A stretch of 64,000 nt of DNA from Microbacterium arborescens (GCA_003339645.1 QNUV01000021.1:1178001-1242000), one strand, 5' to 3'. Counted from the stretch's first letter, positions 1 through 8,089 are shown. The notes: generated by a model from the letters alone, not told the origin. A program made the numbers and translations.

Positions 1-1
1 G

Positions 2-352
2 ACGGGCACGGTGACGCTGCCGGTGGTGGGGCTCGATGCCGCGGCATCCGTGCTGGTGGAGCGGCCCTGGCGGTTGCGGGTCGAGGAGGCGGCGGCATCC
101 TTCCGGCTGGACGAGACGCGCGGCGGCATCCGTCCTTCGCGCATCCGCAACGCCGATGCGCGCGAGCGCGGCAGCCTGCAGGCCGACCTCGACGTCTACG
201 GGCGGTACCGGGGCGAGGTGCACCTGATGCGCGTCGATCGCCCGCTCGACGCGGGCCAGGCTCGCATCGGCGAGGTCGCGGCGCCCTACCGAGGCATCAT
301 CGACGACCTGCGCCCCGGCCAGCTCCTCCGCCTGCTCCCCTTCCCCGCCTGA
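2..352 (+). CDS. MupG-family (DUF871) protein, C-terminal fragment
   Basis: Only the last ~116 codons lie in the window; the frame is open to the left edge. The visible part matches the C-terminal cyclophilin-like domain of the MupG/DUF871 family, with the pattern R-G-S-L-x(6)-Y-x-R-Y-x-G-E and a final hydrophobic strand ending LLRLLPFPA. Known members are 6-phospho-N-acetylmuramidases or related TIM-barrel proteins that split MurNAc-6-phosphate during peptidoglycan sugar salvage. The catalytic barrel is outside the window, so activity cannot be judged. It ends just before the first copy of the 66-bp intergenic repeat. Confidence 0.7.
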   Translation, partial: TGTVTLPVVGLDAAASVLVERPWRLRVEEAAASFRLDETRGGIRPSRIRNADARERGSLQADLDVYGRYRGEVHLMRVDRPLDAGQARIGEVAAPYRGIIDDLRPGQLLRLLPFPA

Positions 353-377
353 CCCCCGCCTCGACCCCCGCCTCGAC

Positions 378-443
378 CCGTCGAGGCGCCACGAAATGCG
401 GATGCGGTCGGCCCCGGACCCGCTGTTTCTGGCGACTCGACGG
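378..443 (-). repeat. 66-bp palindromic intergenic repeat, family A copy 1
   Basis: Imperfect inverted repeat with outer arms CCGTCGAGGCGCCA and TGGCGACTCGACGG. Read on the minus strand it aligns with copies 2-4, including an internal CCGCATCCGCA. It lies between two plus-strand genes and may act as a terminator or a REP-like element. No transposase is nearby. Confidence 0.75.
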
Positions 444-477
444 GGATAGAGGGGGGTGGGGGCTTACGCTCGGGCGC

Positions 478-1269
478 GTGCGGGAAGTGGGGGATGTGGG
501 GGAAGTGGGGGAAGTGGGGGATGCGGGGGAGGAGCGGCTCGACGGCGGCAATGCGAGCGGCAGCGTGGTGCGCATCGGCGACACCGTTCGCAAGGCGTGG
601 ACGGCATCGACTCCCAGTGTCATCGCGTTCGTCGAGGCGCTTCGAGCGCGCGGGATCGACGCTCCCGAGCCCCGCGGACGCGACGGCACCGGCAGGCAGG
701 TCACCGAGTTCGTCGAGGGGACGCTCGCGATCGACGCGGGCCCGATGGGCCTCGATCAGATGCGACGCGTCGGAGCCCTCGTCCGCGACATCCATGACGC
801 GTCTGCGGCGTTCGTCGCGCCCGCCGGCGCGATCTGGGAGACGGCGATCGCGGCGCCGGGTGACGAGCTGGTGTGTCACAACGACCTCGCGCCCTGGAAC
901 CTGGTCGTGGGGGAGCGTTGGGTCTTCATCGACTGGGATGCCGCGGCCCCGAGCACACGGCTGTGGGACCTCGCTTACGCCGCGCAGACCTTCGCTCTCG
1001 GCGACCCCGCGGAGGAGCCGGCGGTGGCCGCGGGGCGCCTGGGCTCGTTCATCGACGGCTATGGCGCATCCGCCGCGCTGCGCGCGGAGCTGCCGCGCGC
1101 GATGAGCGACCGGGTCGATGCGATGTACGCGCTCCTCGAGACCTCGCACCGGTCTGGCCGTGAGCCGTGGGCGACGATGTTCGTCGAGGGGCACGGCGCC
1201 CACTGGGCCGCCGTCCGCGACTACGTCGACCGCCACCGCCCCCTCTGGTCCCGGGCCCTGACCCCCTGA
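478..1269 (+). CDS. Phosphotransferase, aminoglycoside phosphotransferase/choline kinase fold
   Basis: Kinase-like phosphotransferase of the APH family; the substrate is unknown. The catalytic loop HNDLAPWN (about residues 138-145) contains the Brenner motif, and the metal-binding motif IDWDAA follows about 13 residues later. The family's N-terminal lobe is short: only ~263 aa in total. The GTG start sits 7 nt after TACGCT, a -10-like hexamer, suggesting a leaderless mRNA. The first 15 codons are odd: a near-perfect 9-bp tandem repeat (gaagtgggg) encodes V-G-(D/E) steps, so the true start could be a little further in. It is flanked on both sides by family A repeats and may be monocistronic. 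Such proteins are often wrongly labelled aminoglycoside resistance; nothing here supports a drug as substrate. Confidence 0.8.
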   Translation: MREVGDVGEVGEVGDAGEERLDGGNASGSVVRIGDTVRKAWTASTPSVIAFVEALRARGIDAPEPRGRDGTGRQVTEFVEGTLAIDAGPMGLDQMRRVGALVRDIHDASAAFVAPAGAIWETAIAAPGDELVCHNDLAPWNLVVGERWVFIDWDAAAPSTRLWDLAYAAQTFALGDPAEEPAVAAGRLGSFIDGYGASAALRAELPRAMSDRVDAMYALLETSHRSGREPWATMFVEGHGAHWAAVRDYVDRHRPLWSRALTP

Positions 1270-1289
1270 CCCCCGGTCCCTCTGTCCCT

Positions 1290-1355
1290 CCGTCGACTCG
1301 CCAGGAATGGCGGGTCTGGGGTGCGCCGCATCCGCACATCGTGGCGAGTCGACGG
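1290..1355 (+). repeat. 66-bp palindromic intergenic repeat, family A copy 2
   Basis: Arms CCGTCGACTCGCCA and TGGCGAGTCGACGG are perfectly complementary. The centre contains CCGCATCCGCA as in the other copies. It lies between the phosphotransferase and the LacI gene, directly after the phosphotransferase stop. Confidence 0.8.
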
Positions 1356-1387
1356 ATGCCGCGGAGTCGGGGCAGGGCGATTACTGG

Positions 1388-1411
1388 TACGTAGCAGTGA
1401 TACGTAGTATC
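1388..1411 (+). promoter_or_regulatory. Candidate LacI-family operator
   Basis: An AT-richer patch 60-83 bp before the LacI start. It holds TACGTA twice, 13 bp apart (1388-1393 and 1401-1406), and the dyad GATAC-GTA-GTATC (1399-1411). Its position suggests autoregulation. No experimental support. Confidence 0.4.
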
Positions 1412-1470
1412 AATCGCGAGAGGCCGTCGTCGACGAACGTCGGTAGAGTCACATGCCAGGAAAGGCAGTC

Positions 1471-2463
1471 ATGGGGAAACGGCCAACCAGCCGCGACGTC
1501 GCAGCGCGTGCCGGCGTGTCGCAATCGACGGTCTCGCAGGTCTTCACCGGGCGCGCCGGCATCTCCGCCGCCACTCGCGAGCGGGTGCTGGAAGCGGCGC
1601 GAGAGATCGACTACCGGCCGAACCTCGCCGCCCGCTCGATGCGCACGACGCGAACGGGCCGCCTGGCGGCCGTCCTCCCCATCACCGCGTTCCACTCGGC
1701 TCCGCTCATCGCCGGCACGATCGAGCGCGCGCGGGCCGCCGGCTACGACGTCGAAGTGCAGAGCATCCCCAACGCCCCGGACCAGCGTCGTCCGCGACTG
1801 CTGGAGATGATCGACTCCCGGCAGTTCGAGGGCATCCTGTGTTATGCGCCCGTGCCGGGCGATGATCTCGTGCACGTCGATCCCAACGTCCCGGTCCTGA
1901 CGCTCGCCGAGTTCGACGACGACATGCGCGTCTCGGGCGAGATGCTCGATGTGCACCCGCTCGTGAGCATGGTCGAGCGGCTCGCGGAGCTCGGGCACCG
2001 CCGGTTCCTGCACATCACGGGAGCGCGGAGCTATCCCTCGGCGGATGCGCGCCGACGGGCGTACGAGGCGACGGTCGCTCGCCTGGGCGTGCAGTCCGTC
2101 GGAGTCGTCGAAGGGGACTGGAGCGCGCAGTCCGGCCTGGACGCGATCCGCTCGCTCGACGAGGGCTCGCTCCCGCTGGCCGTCATCGCCGCCAACGACT
2201 TCATCGCGACCGGCGTCATCCGTGGAGCCCTCGAGCGCGGCTGGACCGTACCGGGGGATGTGAGCGTGACGGGCTGGGACGACTCGCCGACGAGTGCATT
2301 CCAGACGCCCTCCCTCACGAGTGTGTCGATGGACTACGTCGAGCTCGGCCGCCGGACCGCTGACCGGCTCATCGCGCTCATGCGGGGTGACCAGCCGCCG
2401 TCCGCCGCCGGTCCCCTCCAGCACGTGGTCTGGCGCGAGTCGACTGCGGCCCCGTCCTCCTGA
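1471..2463 (+). CDS. LacI-family transcriptional regulator
   Basis: Sugar-responsive DNA-binding repressor of 330 aa, normal for the family. An N-terminal helix-turn-helix (SRDVAARAGVSQSTVSQV) is followed by the hinge NLAARSMRTTRTG and a periplasmic-binding-protein-like effector domain with the family's conserved region near AANDFIATGV and the signature GWDDSPTS. The ATG at 1471 is preferred over the ATG at 1453 because AGGAAAGG lies directly upstream of it. No sugar operon is adjacent: neighbours are a phosphotransferase and a PhnB-like protein, each separated by a family A repeat, so its regulon is probably elsewhere or only itself. The effector cannot be predicted. Confidence 0.88.
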   Translation: MGKRPTSRDVAARAGVSQSTVSQVFTGRAGISAATRERVLEAAREIDYRPNLAARSMRTTRTGRLAAVLPITAFHSAPLIAGTIERARAAGYDVEVQSIPNAPDQRRPRLLEMIDSRQFEGILCYAPVPGDDLVHVDPNVPVLTLAEFDDDMRVSGEMLDVHPLVSMVERLAELGHRRFLHITGARSYPSADARRRAYEATVARLGVQSVGVVEGDWSAQSGLDAIRSLDEGSLPLAVIAANDFIATGVIRGALERGWTVPGDVSVTGWDDSPTSAFQTPSLTSVSMDYVELGRRTADRLIALMRGDQPPSAAGPLQHVVWRESTAAPSS

Positions 2464-2528
2464 CGTCGAGTCGCCAGGTTGTGCGGGTCACGGGGGCCCG
2501 GCATCCGCATCTTCTGGCGAGTCGACGG
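2464..2528 (+). repeat. 66-bp-class palindromic intergenic repeat, family A copy 3
   Basis: Begins right after the LacI stop codon. Arms CGTCGAGTCGCCAG and CTGGCGAGTCGACG; internal GGCATCCGCA. About 65 bp, in the same orientation as copies 2 and 4. Confidence 0.8.
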
Positions 2529-2563
2529 GGGCGCGCGCCGGGGGACGGGCGTAGCGTTCGGGC

Positions 2564-2956
2564 ATGCCCGCGCCGGTTCCCTACCTCCACTTCGCCGGCG
2601 ACGCCGCCGAAGCTCTCCGCTTCTACAGGTCGGTGTTCGGCGGTGAACTCCAGCTCCACACCTTCGCCGACTTCGGTCGCCGGGACGGACGCGGAGATCT
2701 CATCGCGCACGGCGAGCTGCGCGGCCACGTGGATCTGTTCGGAGCCGATGATCCCGGGGATGCCGCACGGCCGTCGATGTCCGGGATGATGTTCGCCCTC
2801 CTCGGCGCGGGAGACGAGCAGACGTCACGCCGCTGGTTCGACCTGCTGGCCGACGCGGGCACGATCATCGACCCGCTGCAGCGTCGTGCCTGGGGCGACC
2901 ACGACGGGCAGGTCACCGACCGCTACGGCCTCACGTGGCTGATCGGCTTCTCCTGA
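2564..2956 (+). CDS. PhnB-like VOC-fold (glyoxalase/bleomycin resistance) protein
   Basis: Small 130-aa protein of the vicinal oxygen chelate superfamily, DUF1338/PhnB-like branch. It opens with PYLHFAGDAAEALRFYRSVFGG, the usual first beta-alpha-beta unit, and ends with the WGDHDGQVTDRYGLTWLI strand typical of this branch. Members usually act as dimers; enzymatic activity is unproven for most. The ATG lies 6 nt after TAGCGT (2552-2557), so a leaderless transcript is likely. Family A repeats flank it on both sides. Confidence 0.85.
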   Translation: MPAPVPYLHFAGDAAEALRFYRSVFGGELQLHTFADFGRRDGRGDLIAHGELRGHVDLFGADDPGDAARPSMSGMMFALLGAGDEQTSRRWFDLLADAGTIIDPLQRRAWGDHDGQVTDRYGLTWLIGFS

Positions 2957-2963
2957 GCCCCGC

Positions 2964-3029
2964 CGCTCGACTCGCCGGGAAATGCCGATCCGGGCCGTCC
3001 CGCATCCGCAGACTCTGGCGAGTCGACGG
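2964..3029 (+). repeat. 66-bp palindromic intergenic repeat, family A copy 4
   Basis: Arms CCGCTCGACTCGCC and GGCGAGTCGACGG, with internal CCGCATCCGCA. It occupies the gap between convergent genes (PhnB-like and TetR), where a bidirectional terminator would be expected. Confidence 0.8.
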
Positions 3030-3040
3030 TTGGTCCCGGG

Positions 3041-3685
3041 TCAGGGTGTGGCGCGACGGGCGGGGGCGAGGTCCTCGAGAAGGAACTCGTCGAAGCAGGC
3101 GCGCAGTTCGTCGGCCATATCGAGTGTCGTCCGATCGAGGAGCCACTGGATCTGCAGGCCGTCCCACACCGCGATCGACCGTGCGGCGGCGCTGGGGATG
3201 TCGACGTCCGCCCGCAGGCCGCCCTCCGACCGGATGACGCTGAGCGCGTCGACCACGATCTTCCGGCTGCTCTCGTACCGGTTCCGGAAGAAGTCGTGGG
3301 CGGGGTGGTCGGGTGAGGTCGCCTCCGCCGACAGGGTGCAGAACAGCTCGATGACCCCCGGGATCGTCGAGTTGTAGTCGGCGAGGGCAACGAGATCCTC
3401 CAGCGCATCGCGACCCGAGTGCTCCTCGAACGAGAACCTGCTGCGCGCGAGGTCGTCACGGTGGTCCAGCACCGCCAGCAGCAGCTCGGCTTTGTTGCGG
3501 AAGTGGTGCAGCAGCCCAGCCTCGCTCATGTCGACGCGGTCGGCGATCTCGCGCAGCGAGCCCTTGCGATAGCCCGCGCCCGCGAAGACGGAGAAGGCGG
3601 CGTCGAGGATCAGCGTGCGCGTGCGCGCACTCTTGGCGTATGGGCCTCGGATGGCGGTTCGGGGCGTCTGGATCACGCGCGGCAT
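3041..3685 (-). CDS. TetR/AcrR-family transcriptional regulator
   Basis: 214-aa one-component repressor. The N-terminal helix-turn-helix reads RTRTLILDAAFSVFAGAGY then GSLREIADRVDMSEAGLLHHF at about residues 20-60; the C-terminal ligand-binding domain is all-helical, and its ligand is unknown. The start is supported by CAGGAT 6 nt upstream of the ATG, a likely leaderless arrangement. Upstream on the same strand is an amino-acid symporter with a 100-bp gap, so the regulator has its own promoter. It could control the symporter, but no paired operator was seen. Confidence 0.87.
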   Translation of the reverse strand: MPRVIQTPRTAIRGPYAKSARTRTLILDAAFSVFAGAGYRKGSLREIADRVDMSEAGLLHHFRNKAELLLAVLDHRDDLARSRFSFEEHSGRDALEDLVALADYNSTIPGVIELFCTLSAEATSPDHPAHDFFRNRYESSRKIVVDALSVIRSEGGLRADVDIPSAAARSIAVWDGLQIQWLLDRTTLDMADELRACFDEFLLEDLAPARRATP

Positions 3686-3785
3686 CTCTTCATCCTGGCG
3701 GCAACCCCCGCATGGCGCGGAGCGCGCGCGGCAATGCGAAGCGTTTCGGTCGCGATCGGCGGGTCATGAGCCGTCGAGCCGACGG

Positions 3786-5285
3786 TCATCGGCGGTTGTG
3801 CAGGTGGTCGCGGTGCTTGGCGGCCTGTCGTGCGCGCACGGGCAGGTCGATCGGGCCGGTGACGGTGAGCTCGTCCTCCCAGCACTCGATGCCGCGGACA
3901 CCGGGCAGTCGCTCGCGCGTGAATACGGGGTCGAGCCCGGCGCGCCGCTGCTCGGTGTAGTCCTTGAGAAGCCGGAAAGCGATGCCCGACAGCAGCGCGA
4001 TCGCGATGAGGTTCGTCAGCGCCATCAGCCCCATCACGCCGTCGGCGAAGTTCCACACAAGGTCGGCTCCGACGACCGATCCACCGAGGACGGCGGCGAC
4101 GACGAGCACGCGGTACCCCGTCAGCACGGTGCGGTTGGTCGAGATGAACTCGATGTTCGATTCGCCGTAGTAGTAGTTCCCGAGGATCGACGAGAACGCG
4201 AGCATGAAGATGATGATGCTCAGGGCGATGTTCGACCACTCACCGAGGGTGTCGACGAGGGCTCCCTGCGTCAGATCGATGCCGCGTGAGGCCCCGGCGA
4301 GGTCGGGGACGGAGACGAGGATGATGAAGGCGGTCACCGAGCACACGAGGAACGTGTCGAAGTAGACGCCGAGGGTCTGCACGAGGCCCTGCTTCACCGG
4401 ATGGGTCACGGCGGCGCTCGCGCCGGCGTTCGGGGCCGAGCCGAGCCCCGCCTCGTTCGAGAACATGCCGCGCTTGACGCCGGTGAGGACGATATAGCCG
4501 AACGCAGCCCCGACGACCTCGTTGAAGCCCCAGGCAGACGTGAAGATCTCGGCGAACACCGGCCCGATTCGGTCGAGGTGCAGCGCGACGACGATCACGC
4601 CGAGCACGAGGTAGGCGAGCGCCATGATCGGCACGAGCACCTGCGTCACCGAGGCGATGCGGCGCACCCCGCCGAATACGACGAGCCCGGTGAGGAGCGC
4701 GATGCCCGCCCCGATGACCCACGGCAGCCAGGGCAGGTCGCCGCCGACGCTCGAGCTGATGGTCGCCGAGATCGTGTTGGCCTGCAGCGAGCTGAACGCG
4801 AAGGGGAAGCAGACGATCAGGATGACGGCGAAGAGGATGCCGAGCCACCGGGCGCCCAGACCGCGCTGCATGTAGTACGCCGGGCCGCCGCGGAAACTGC
4901 CGCGGTCGCGCGTCTTGAACAGCTGCGCCAGCGACGATTCGATGAAGCTCGACGCTCCGCCGACGAACGCCATGACCCACATCCAGAACACCGCACCCGG
5001 GCCGCCCACCGCGATGGCGGTGCCGACGCCGGCGATGTTCCCGACTCCCACGCGGGAGGCCGCGGAGATCGTGAAGGCCTGGAAGGCGGAGACCGACTGC
5101 GGCTTGCCGTCCGCGGTCTGCGGCGTCTTGTCGGTCAGGGTGCGGAACATCTCGGGGATCAGGCGGAACTGCACGACGCCCGATCGGACGGTGAAGTAGA
5201 GCCCGAGGAGGACCACGACCGGGAGGACGATCCAGGTCCAGAGATGGTCGCCCCACGTGAGCAGCCAGTTGTTCACGGCATCCAT
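3786..5285 (-). CDS. Alanine/glycine:cation symporter (AGCS family)
   Basis: Integral membrane protein of about 499 aa that imports alanine or glycine with Na+ or H+. The AGCS signature is clear: GGPGAVFWMWVMAFVGGASSF and the following FIESSLAQLFKTRD, then GGPAYYMQRGLG. About ten or eleven hydrophobic segments can be counted. The internal ATG at 5285 (MDAVNNWLLTWGD) is chosen because family members start close to this motif; an ATG at 5327 would add 14 unremarkable residues. A glycine riboswitch often precedes such genes in other bacteria, but none is visible here. Downstream is the TetR gene. Confidence 0.88.
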   Translation of the reverse strand: MDAVNNWLLTWGDHLWTWIVLPVVVLLGLYFTVRSGVVQFRLIPEMFRTLTDKTPQTADGKPQSVSAFQAFTISAASRVGVGNIAGVGTAIAVGGPGAVFWMWVMAFVGGASSFIESSLAQLFKTRDRGSFRGGPAYYMQRGLGARWLGILFAVILIVCFPFAFSSLQANTISATISSSVGGDLPWLPWVIGAGIALLTGLVVFGGVRRIASVTQVLVPIMALAYLVLGVIVVALHLDRIGPVFAEIFTSAWGFNEVVGAAFGYIVLTGVKRGMFSNEAGLGSAPNAGASAAVTHPVKQGLVQTLGVYFDTFLVCSVTAFIILVSVPDLAGASRGIDLTQGALVDTLGEWSNIALSIIIFMLAFSSILGNYYYGESNIEFISTNRTVLTGYRVLVVAAVLGGSVVGADLVWNFADGVMGLMALTNLIAIALLSGIAFRLLKDYTEQRRAGLDPVFTRERLPGVRGIECWEDELTVTGPIDLPVRARQAAKHRDHLHNRR

Positions 5286-5347
5286 GCCCGCCAGTATGGC
5301 GACTCCGGATGCCGCGTGCGAGGGCATCTCGTTCAGGGTGTCGCGGG

Positions 5348-5755
5348 TCAGCGCTCGGCGACGATGTCCATGCCCGGACCCTCGGCGGCGCGGGGAGCGA
5401 AGCCGTGGCGCTCGTAGAACGCGGCTCGGCCGCGCGCGGCGAAGAGCTGGATGTCGTTTACGCCGCGCTGACGTGACTCGTCGACCAGCATCCGCAGGAT
5501 CTCGCTCCCGATGCCGCCGCCACGCGCTGCCGTCGCCACGATCATCTCCGTGACGAATGCGTGCAGGGCGCCGTCGCTGATCAGGCGACCGAGGCCGATC
5601 AGGCGACCGTCGTCATCACGCGCCGTGCACACGACCCAGCTGCCGGCGAGCGCGTTTTCGAAGGTCTCGAGCGACCACTCGGCCCAGCCCGTCTCGCCAT
5701 AGAGCATCGCGAACTCGGCGGCCGTGGGAGGGGCGAAAGAGTAGTGCACCGTCAT
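5348..5755 (-). CDS. GNAT-family N-acetyltransferase
   Basis: 135-aa acetyl-CoA-dependent acetyltransferase. The acetyl-CoA-binding motif is degenerate but recognisable (VATAARGGGIGSEILRML, about residues 71-88), followed by the family's AFYERHGFAPR strand-loop. The acceptor is unknown. Its ATG overlaps the stop of pdxH in an ATGA junction, so the two are translationally coupled; the longer frame extending to 5875 only shadows pdxH. Confidence 0.87.
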   Translation of the reverse strand: MTVHYSFAPPTAAEFAMLYGETGWAEWSLETFENALAGSWVVCTARDDDGRLIGLGRLISDGALHAFVTEMIVATAARGGGIGSEILRMLVDESRQRGVNDIQLFAARGRAAFYERHGFAPRAAEGPGMDIVAER

Positions 5756-6315
5756 CCTGCGTCTCCGAGCAGGGCGTGCCGCCAGCTCGCCCCCGCGCGC
5801 TCGTAGACGACGCGGGTGTGGCGACGGTCGAGCGATCCCTGCCAGAACTCCACGCGGGTCGCCTCGATGCGCCACAGCGCCCAGTCTCCTTCCGCGACGT
5901 CCCGGCGTGCCGCCTCCGACCGTGCCGCGAGGTCGGCTGCGGTGTCGTCCGCGCTCGCCTCACGAACCGGCCCGCGCACGCGCACGGCGCGCATGACCGG
6001 CTGCCACCAGAACGCCAGGGCTGCTGCGGGCTGCGCTGCGAGCTGCCCGCCCTTCGCGGAGGAGCGCGTGCTCGCGAACGCCCAGCCGCGGTCGTCGACG
6101 TCTTTGACGATCAGTGTGCGGGCATCGGGGATGCCGTCCGCGGCGACCGTCGCGAGGGTCGCGGCGTGGGGCTCGGCGACACCCGCGGCGGCTGCTTGGT
6201 GGATCCACTTCTCGAACAGCGTCACCGGCGATGCGGGGAGCCGGTCGGTGTCGAACGCCGGAGGGGTGCCGGTCAGCGAGGCCTGCGAGCGCAGCCACTC
6301 GCGCAGCGCGCTCAT
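5752..6315 (-). CDS. pdxH: Pyridoxamine/pyridoxine 5'-phosphate oxidase
   Basis: FMN-dependent oxidase making pyridoxal 5'-phosphate from PNP or PMP. Residues 36-75 carry the FMN-domain pattern WIHQAAAAGVAEPHAATLATV then PDARTLIVKDVD; the C-terminal dimerisation region shows VEFWQGSLDRRHTRVVYER, matching the family's substrate-binding R-x-H area. At 187 aa it is shorter than the ~210-aa enzymes and ends without the usual W-x(n)-RL-x-P tail, so it may be a divergent PdxH-like oxidase. It overlaps both neighbours by 4 bp (ATGA), forming a tight CAT-like/pdxH/GNAT operon. Confidence 0.78.
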   Translation of the reverse strand: MSALREWLRSQASLTGTPPAFDTDRLPASPVTLFEKWIHQAAAAGVAEPHAATLATVAADGIPDARTLIVKDVDDRGWAFASTRSSAKGGQLAAQPAAALAFWWQPVMRAVRVRGPVREASADDTAADLAARSEAARRDVAEGDWALWRIEATRVEFWQGSLDRRHTRVVYERAGASWRHALLGDAG

Positions 6316-6968
6316 GCTGCGAGCCAGGCGACGTCGGCGAAGAGCTCGCGCAGGTCGTTGACGAGTCGAGCGGTGTGGAAGCCGTCGGCCGCGGCGTGGT
6401 GCACCTGCACGGCCATGGGCAGCAGCATCCGTCCGTCACGCTCGACGTAGCGCCCGAGCGTGAAGATCGGCGCCAGGTGGGCCCCGACGCCCTCGACGTT
6501 CAGGTTGAAACCGGTGAAGTCGGTCCACGGCAGGCTCGACACGTCGAAGCTGTTCGGGGGAGGCGGACCCTGCGGGAAGAGCTCGGTGCTGCCGGCATGA
6601 TCGGCGATCACGCGGGCAGCGGCGTCGTGGAAGGCGGCGAAGTCGCGGTCGAAGGCCACCGAGACGCTCGAGAACGTCTCGGTCTCGGGGTGGAAGACCG
6701 TGAACGAGGGCTGGACCTCCGGCCAGACCGCGGGCGCGCCGTCGGCGGTGAGCGTCATGCGGAACTCCGGATGGCGGTTGACGATCGACGCGATCGCCCA
6801 GATCTGCGCGACGTAGGTGCGGCGCCCGGAGGAGCGCACCGCCGCGACGAAGTCCGTCACGTCGATCTCGACCGTCATCGAGTAGCTGCAGCGAACGGTG
6901 CGCAGGTAGTGGTCGAAGTGCCGCCGTCGCGGCCAGGTGTCGAGGTCGATGGGGGCGGCGTCATGCAT
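6312..6968 (-). CDS. Chloramphenicol acetyltransferase-like protein (CatA family)
   Basis: 218-aa acyltransferase of the classical CAT fold. The active-site motif is HHAAADG (about residues 194-200), where the family has HHAVCDG, so the catalytic His and Asp are kept. The N-terminal part (WPRRRHFDHYLRTVRCSYSMTVEIDVT) and the central PWTDFTGFNLNV region also fit. Whether it acetylates chloramphenicol is unknown; chromosomal actinobacterial homologues often serve other acceptors. It is first in a coupled operon with pdxH and a GNAT. GAGGAT lies 6 nt before the ATG, consistent with a leaderless mRNA. Confidence 0.82.
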   Translation of the reverse strand: MHDAAPIDLDTWPRRRHFDHYLRTVRCSYSMTVEIDVTDFVAAVRSSGRRTYVAQIWAIASIVNRHPEFRMTLTADGAPAVWPEVQPSFTVFHPETETFSSVSVAFDRDFAAFHDAAARVIADHAGSTELFPQGPPPPNSFDVSSLPWTDFTGFNLNVEGVGAHLAPIFTLGRYVERDGRMLLPMAVQVHHAAADGFHTARLVNDLRELFADVAWLAA

Positions 6969-7024
6969 GTCCTCATCCTCCCAAAGCAGCCGTCGCGCCG
7001 CAGATGCGCGAAAGTAGAGGCACT

Positions 7025-7426
7025 ATGACCGACACCAAGCCCTCCGTTCTCTTCGTCTGCGTGCACAACGCCGGTCGCTCGCAGATGGCAGCGGGGTTCC
7101 TCCGCGACATCGCCGGCGACCGCATCGAGGTCCGCTCCGCCGGGTCCATGCCCGCCGATCGGATCAACCCGGTCGCGGTCGAGGCGATGGCCGAGCTCGG
7201 CATCGACATCACCGCCGAGCAGCCGAAGGTGCTCACGACCGAGGCCGTGCAGGCATCCGACGTCGTCATCACGATGGGATGCGGTGACGCTTGCCCGTTC
7301 TTCCCCGGCAAGCGCTACGAGGACTGGAAGCTCGACGACCCCGCGGGTCAGGGCATCGACGCCGTCCGCCCCATCCGCGACGACATCAGGGAGCGCATCC
7401 GTCAGCTGTTCGACGAGCTCATCTGA
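7025..7426 (+). CDS. arsC: Arsenate reductase, low-molecular-weight phosphatase fold
   Basis: 133-aa reductase converting arsenate to arsenite. The N-terminal P-loop CVHNAGRS (C-x5-R-S) and the later redox region MGCGDACPFFPG, which supplies two further cysteines, identify the thiol-relay ArsC type. The ATG at 7025 is preferred over an upstream one because the family begins with a few residues before VLFVC and a purine-rich AAAGTAGAGG precedes it. No arsenite pump or ArsR gene is adjacent. A strong hairpin terminator follows 25 bp after the stop. Confidence 0.9.
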   Translation: MTDTKPSVLFVCVHNAGRSQMAAGFLRDIAGDRIEVRSAGSMPADRINPVAVEAMAELGIDITAEQPKVLTTEAVQASDVVITMGCGDACPFFPGKRYEDWKLDDPAGQGIDAVRPIRDDIRERIRQLFDELI

Positions 7427-7450
7427 CGGCGTCCGGGCCGTCCGAAACGG

Positions 7451-7490
7451 CGATCGCCCGCAGCGGACGGGTGTCCGTTGCGGGCGATCG
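7451..7490. terminator. Bidirectional hairpin between arsC and the lipoprotein gene
   Basis: 18-bp stem (CGATCGCCCGCAGCGGAC against GTCCGTTGCGGGCGATCG, one G-U pair) with a 4-nt loop. It lies between convergent genes. There is no T-run, which is common in actinobacteria. Confidence 0.8.
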
Positions 7491-7500
7491 AGAAGAAGCG

Positions 7501-8016
7501 TCAGCGCGCGGCGCCGGCGAGGGTGCCGGTGACCTGGCCCTGCGGGTCGCCGATGAGGCAGAGGATCTCACGGTCGCCGGCGTCCCAGCTGCCCTGGGTG
7601 GGGACGTAGTAGTTGAAGCCGAGCACCGACTCCTCGTACGAGATGCCGACGAAGGGGGCGAACGCGTCGTAGCAGACCTGCTCGGCCTCGGTCTGGGCCG
7701 CCTCGACGCCGGGGAACTCGTCGGCGTCGATGTCCTGTGCGTGGTAGGCCTCGAGGTCGTGGGCCTCGCTGCACGGGACGGTGGGAGTCTCGGTGACCTC
7801 GGTGTCGGCCGTGCCGGAGTCGAGCATGCAGTCGCCGACGCGGATCGCGAAGACGTCGGTGCTCGCGTTCGACTCGGCGATCGCGCCGGACTCGTCACGG
7901 ACCGGGGCGGCCGCTCCGCCACCGGTGAAGGCGTTGAGCGTGGAGCAACCGGTCGCGAGCAGGGCGACGGTCAGCGCGGCGGCGGGCAGGGCGAGGAGTC
8001 GACGAGCAGTGTTCAC
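7501..8016 (-). CDS. Lipoprotein with septum-formation domain
   Basis: 171-aa exported protein. The N-terminus has positive residues, a hydrophobic stretch and a lipobox LLATGC, so it should be lipidated and held on the outer face of the membrane. The mature part has the 'septum formation' domain pattern VGDCML...VPCSEAHDLEAY with paired cysteines, and a second pair near EQVCYDAF and ILCLIGD. The GTG at 8016 is chosen because it places the signal peptide correctly; TAGAGT lies 8 nt upstream. The role in division is known only by family name. Confidence 0.8.
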   Translation of the reverse strand: MNTARRLLALPAAALTVALLATGCSTLNAFTGGGAAAPVRDESGAIAESNASTDVFAIRVGDCMLDSGTADTEVTETPTVPCSEAHDLEAYHAQDIDADEFPGVEAAQTEAEQVCYDAFAPFVGISYEESVLGFNYYVPTQGSWDAGDREILCLIGDPQGQVTGTLAGAAR

Positions 8017-8089
8017 GTCGACCGACTCTATCCACTTTCCGCCATTTCTGGGAAATCCTGATGATTCTCCTGAGTGTTCATCCGCCGCT

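Noticed and set aside
478-1269. Aminoglycoside-resistance gene
   Set aside because: It has the kinase fold, but the N-lobe is short and nothing in sequence or context points to an antibiotic substrate.
5286-5347. Glycine riboswitch upstream of the AGCS symporter
   Set aside because: The gap is only 62 bp and shows none of the conserved glycine-aptamer elements.
6312-6968. Acquired chloramphenicol resistance gene
   Set aside because: It is locked into a housekeeping-like operon with pdxH and matches host composition; no mobile element is nearby.
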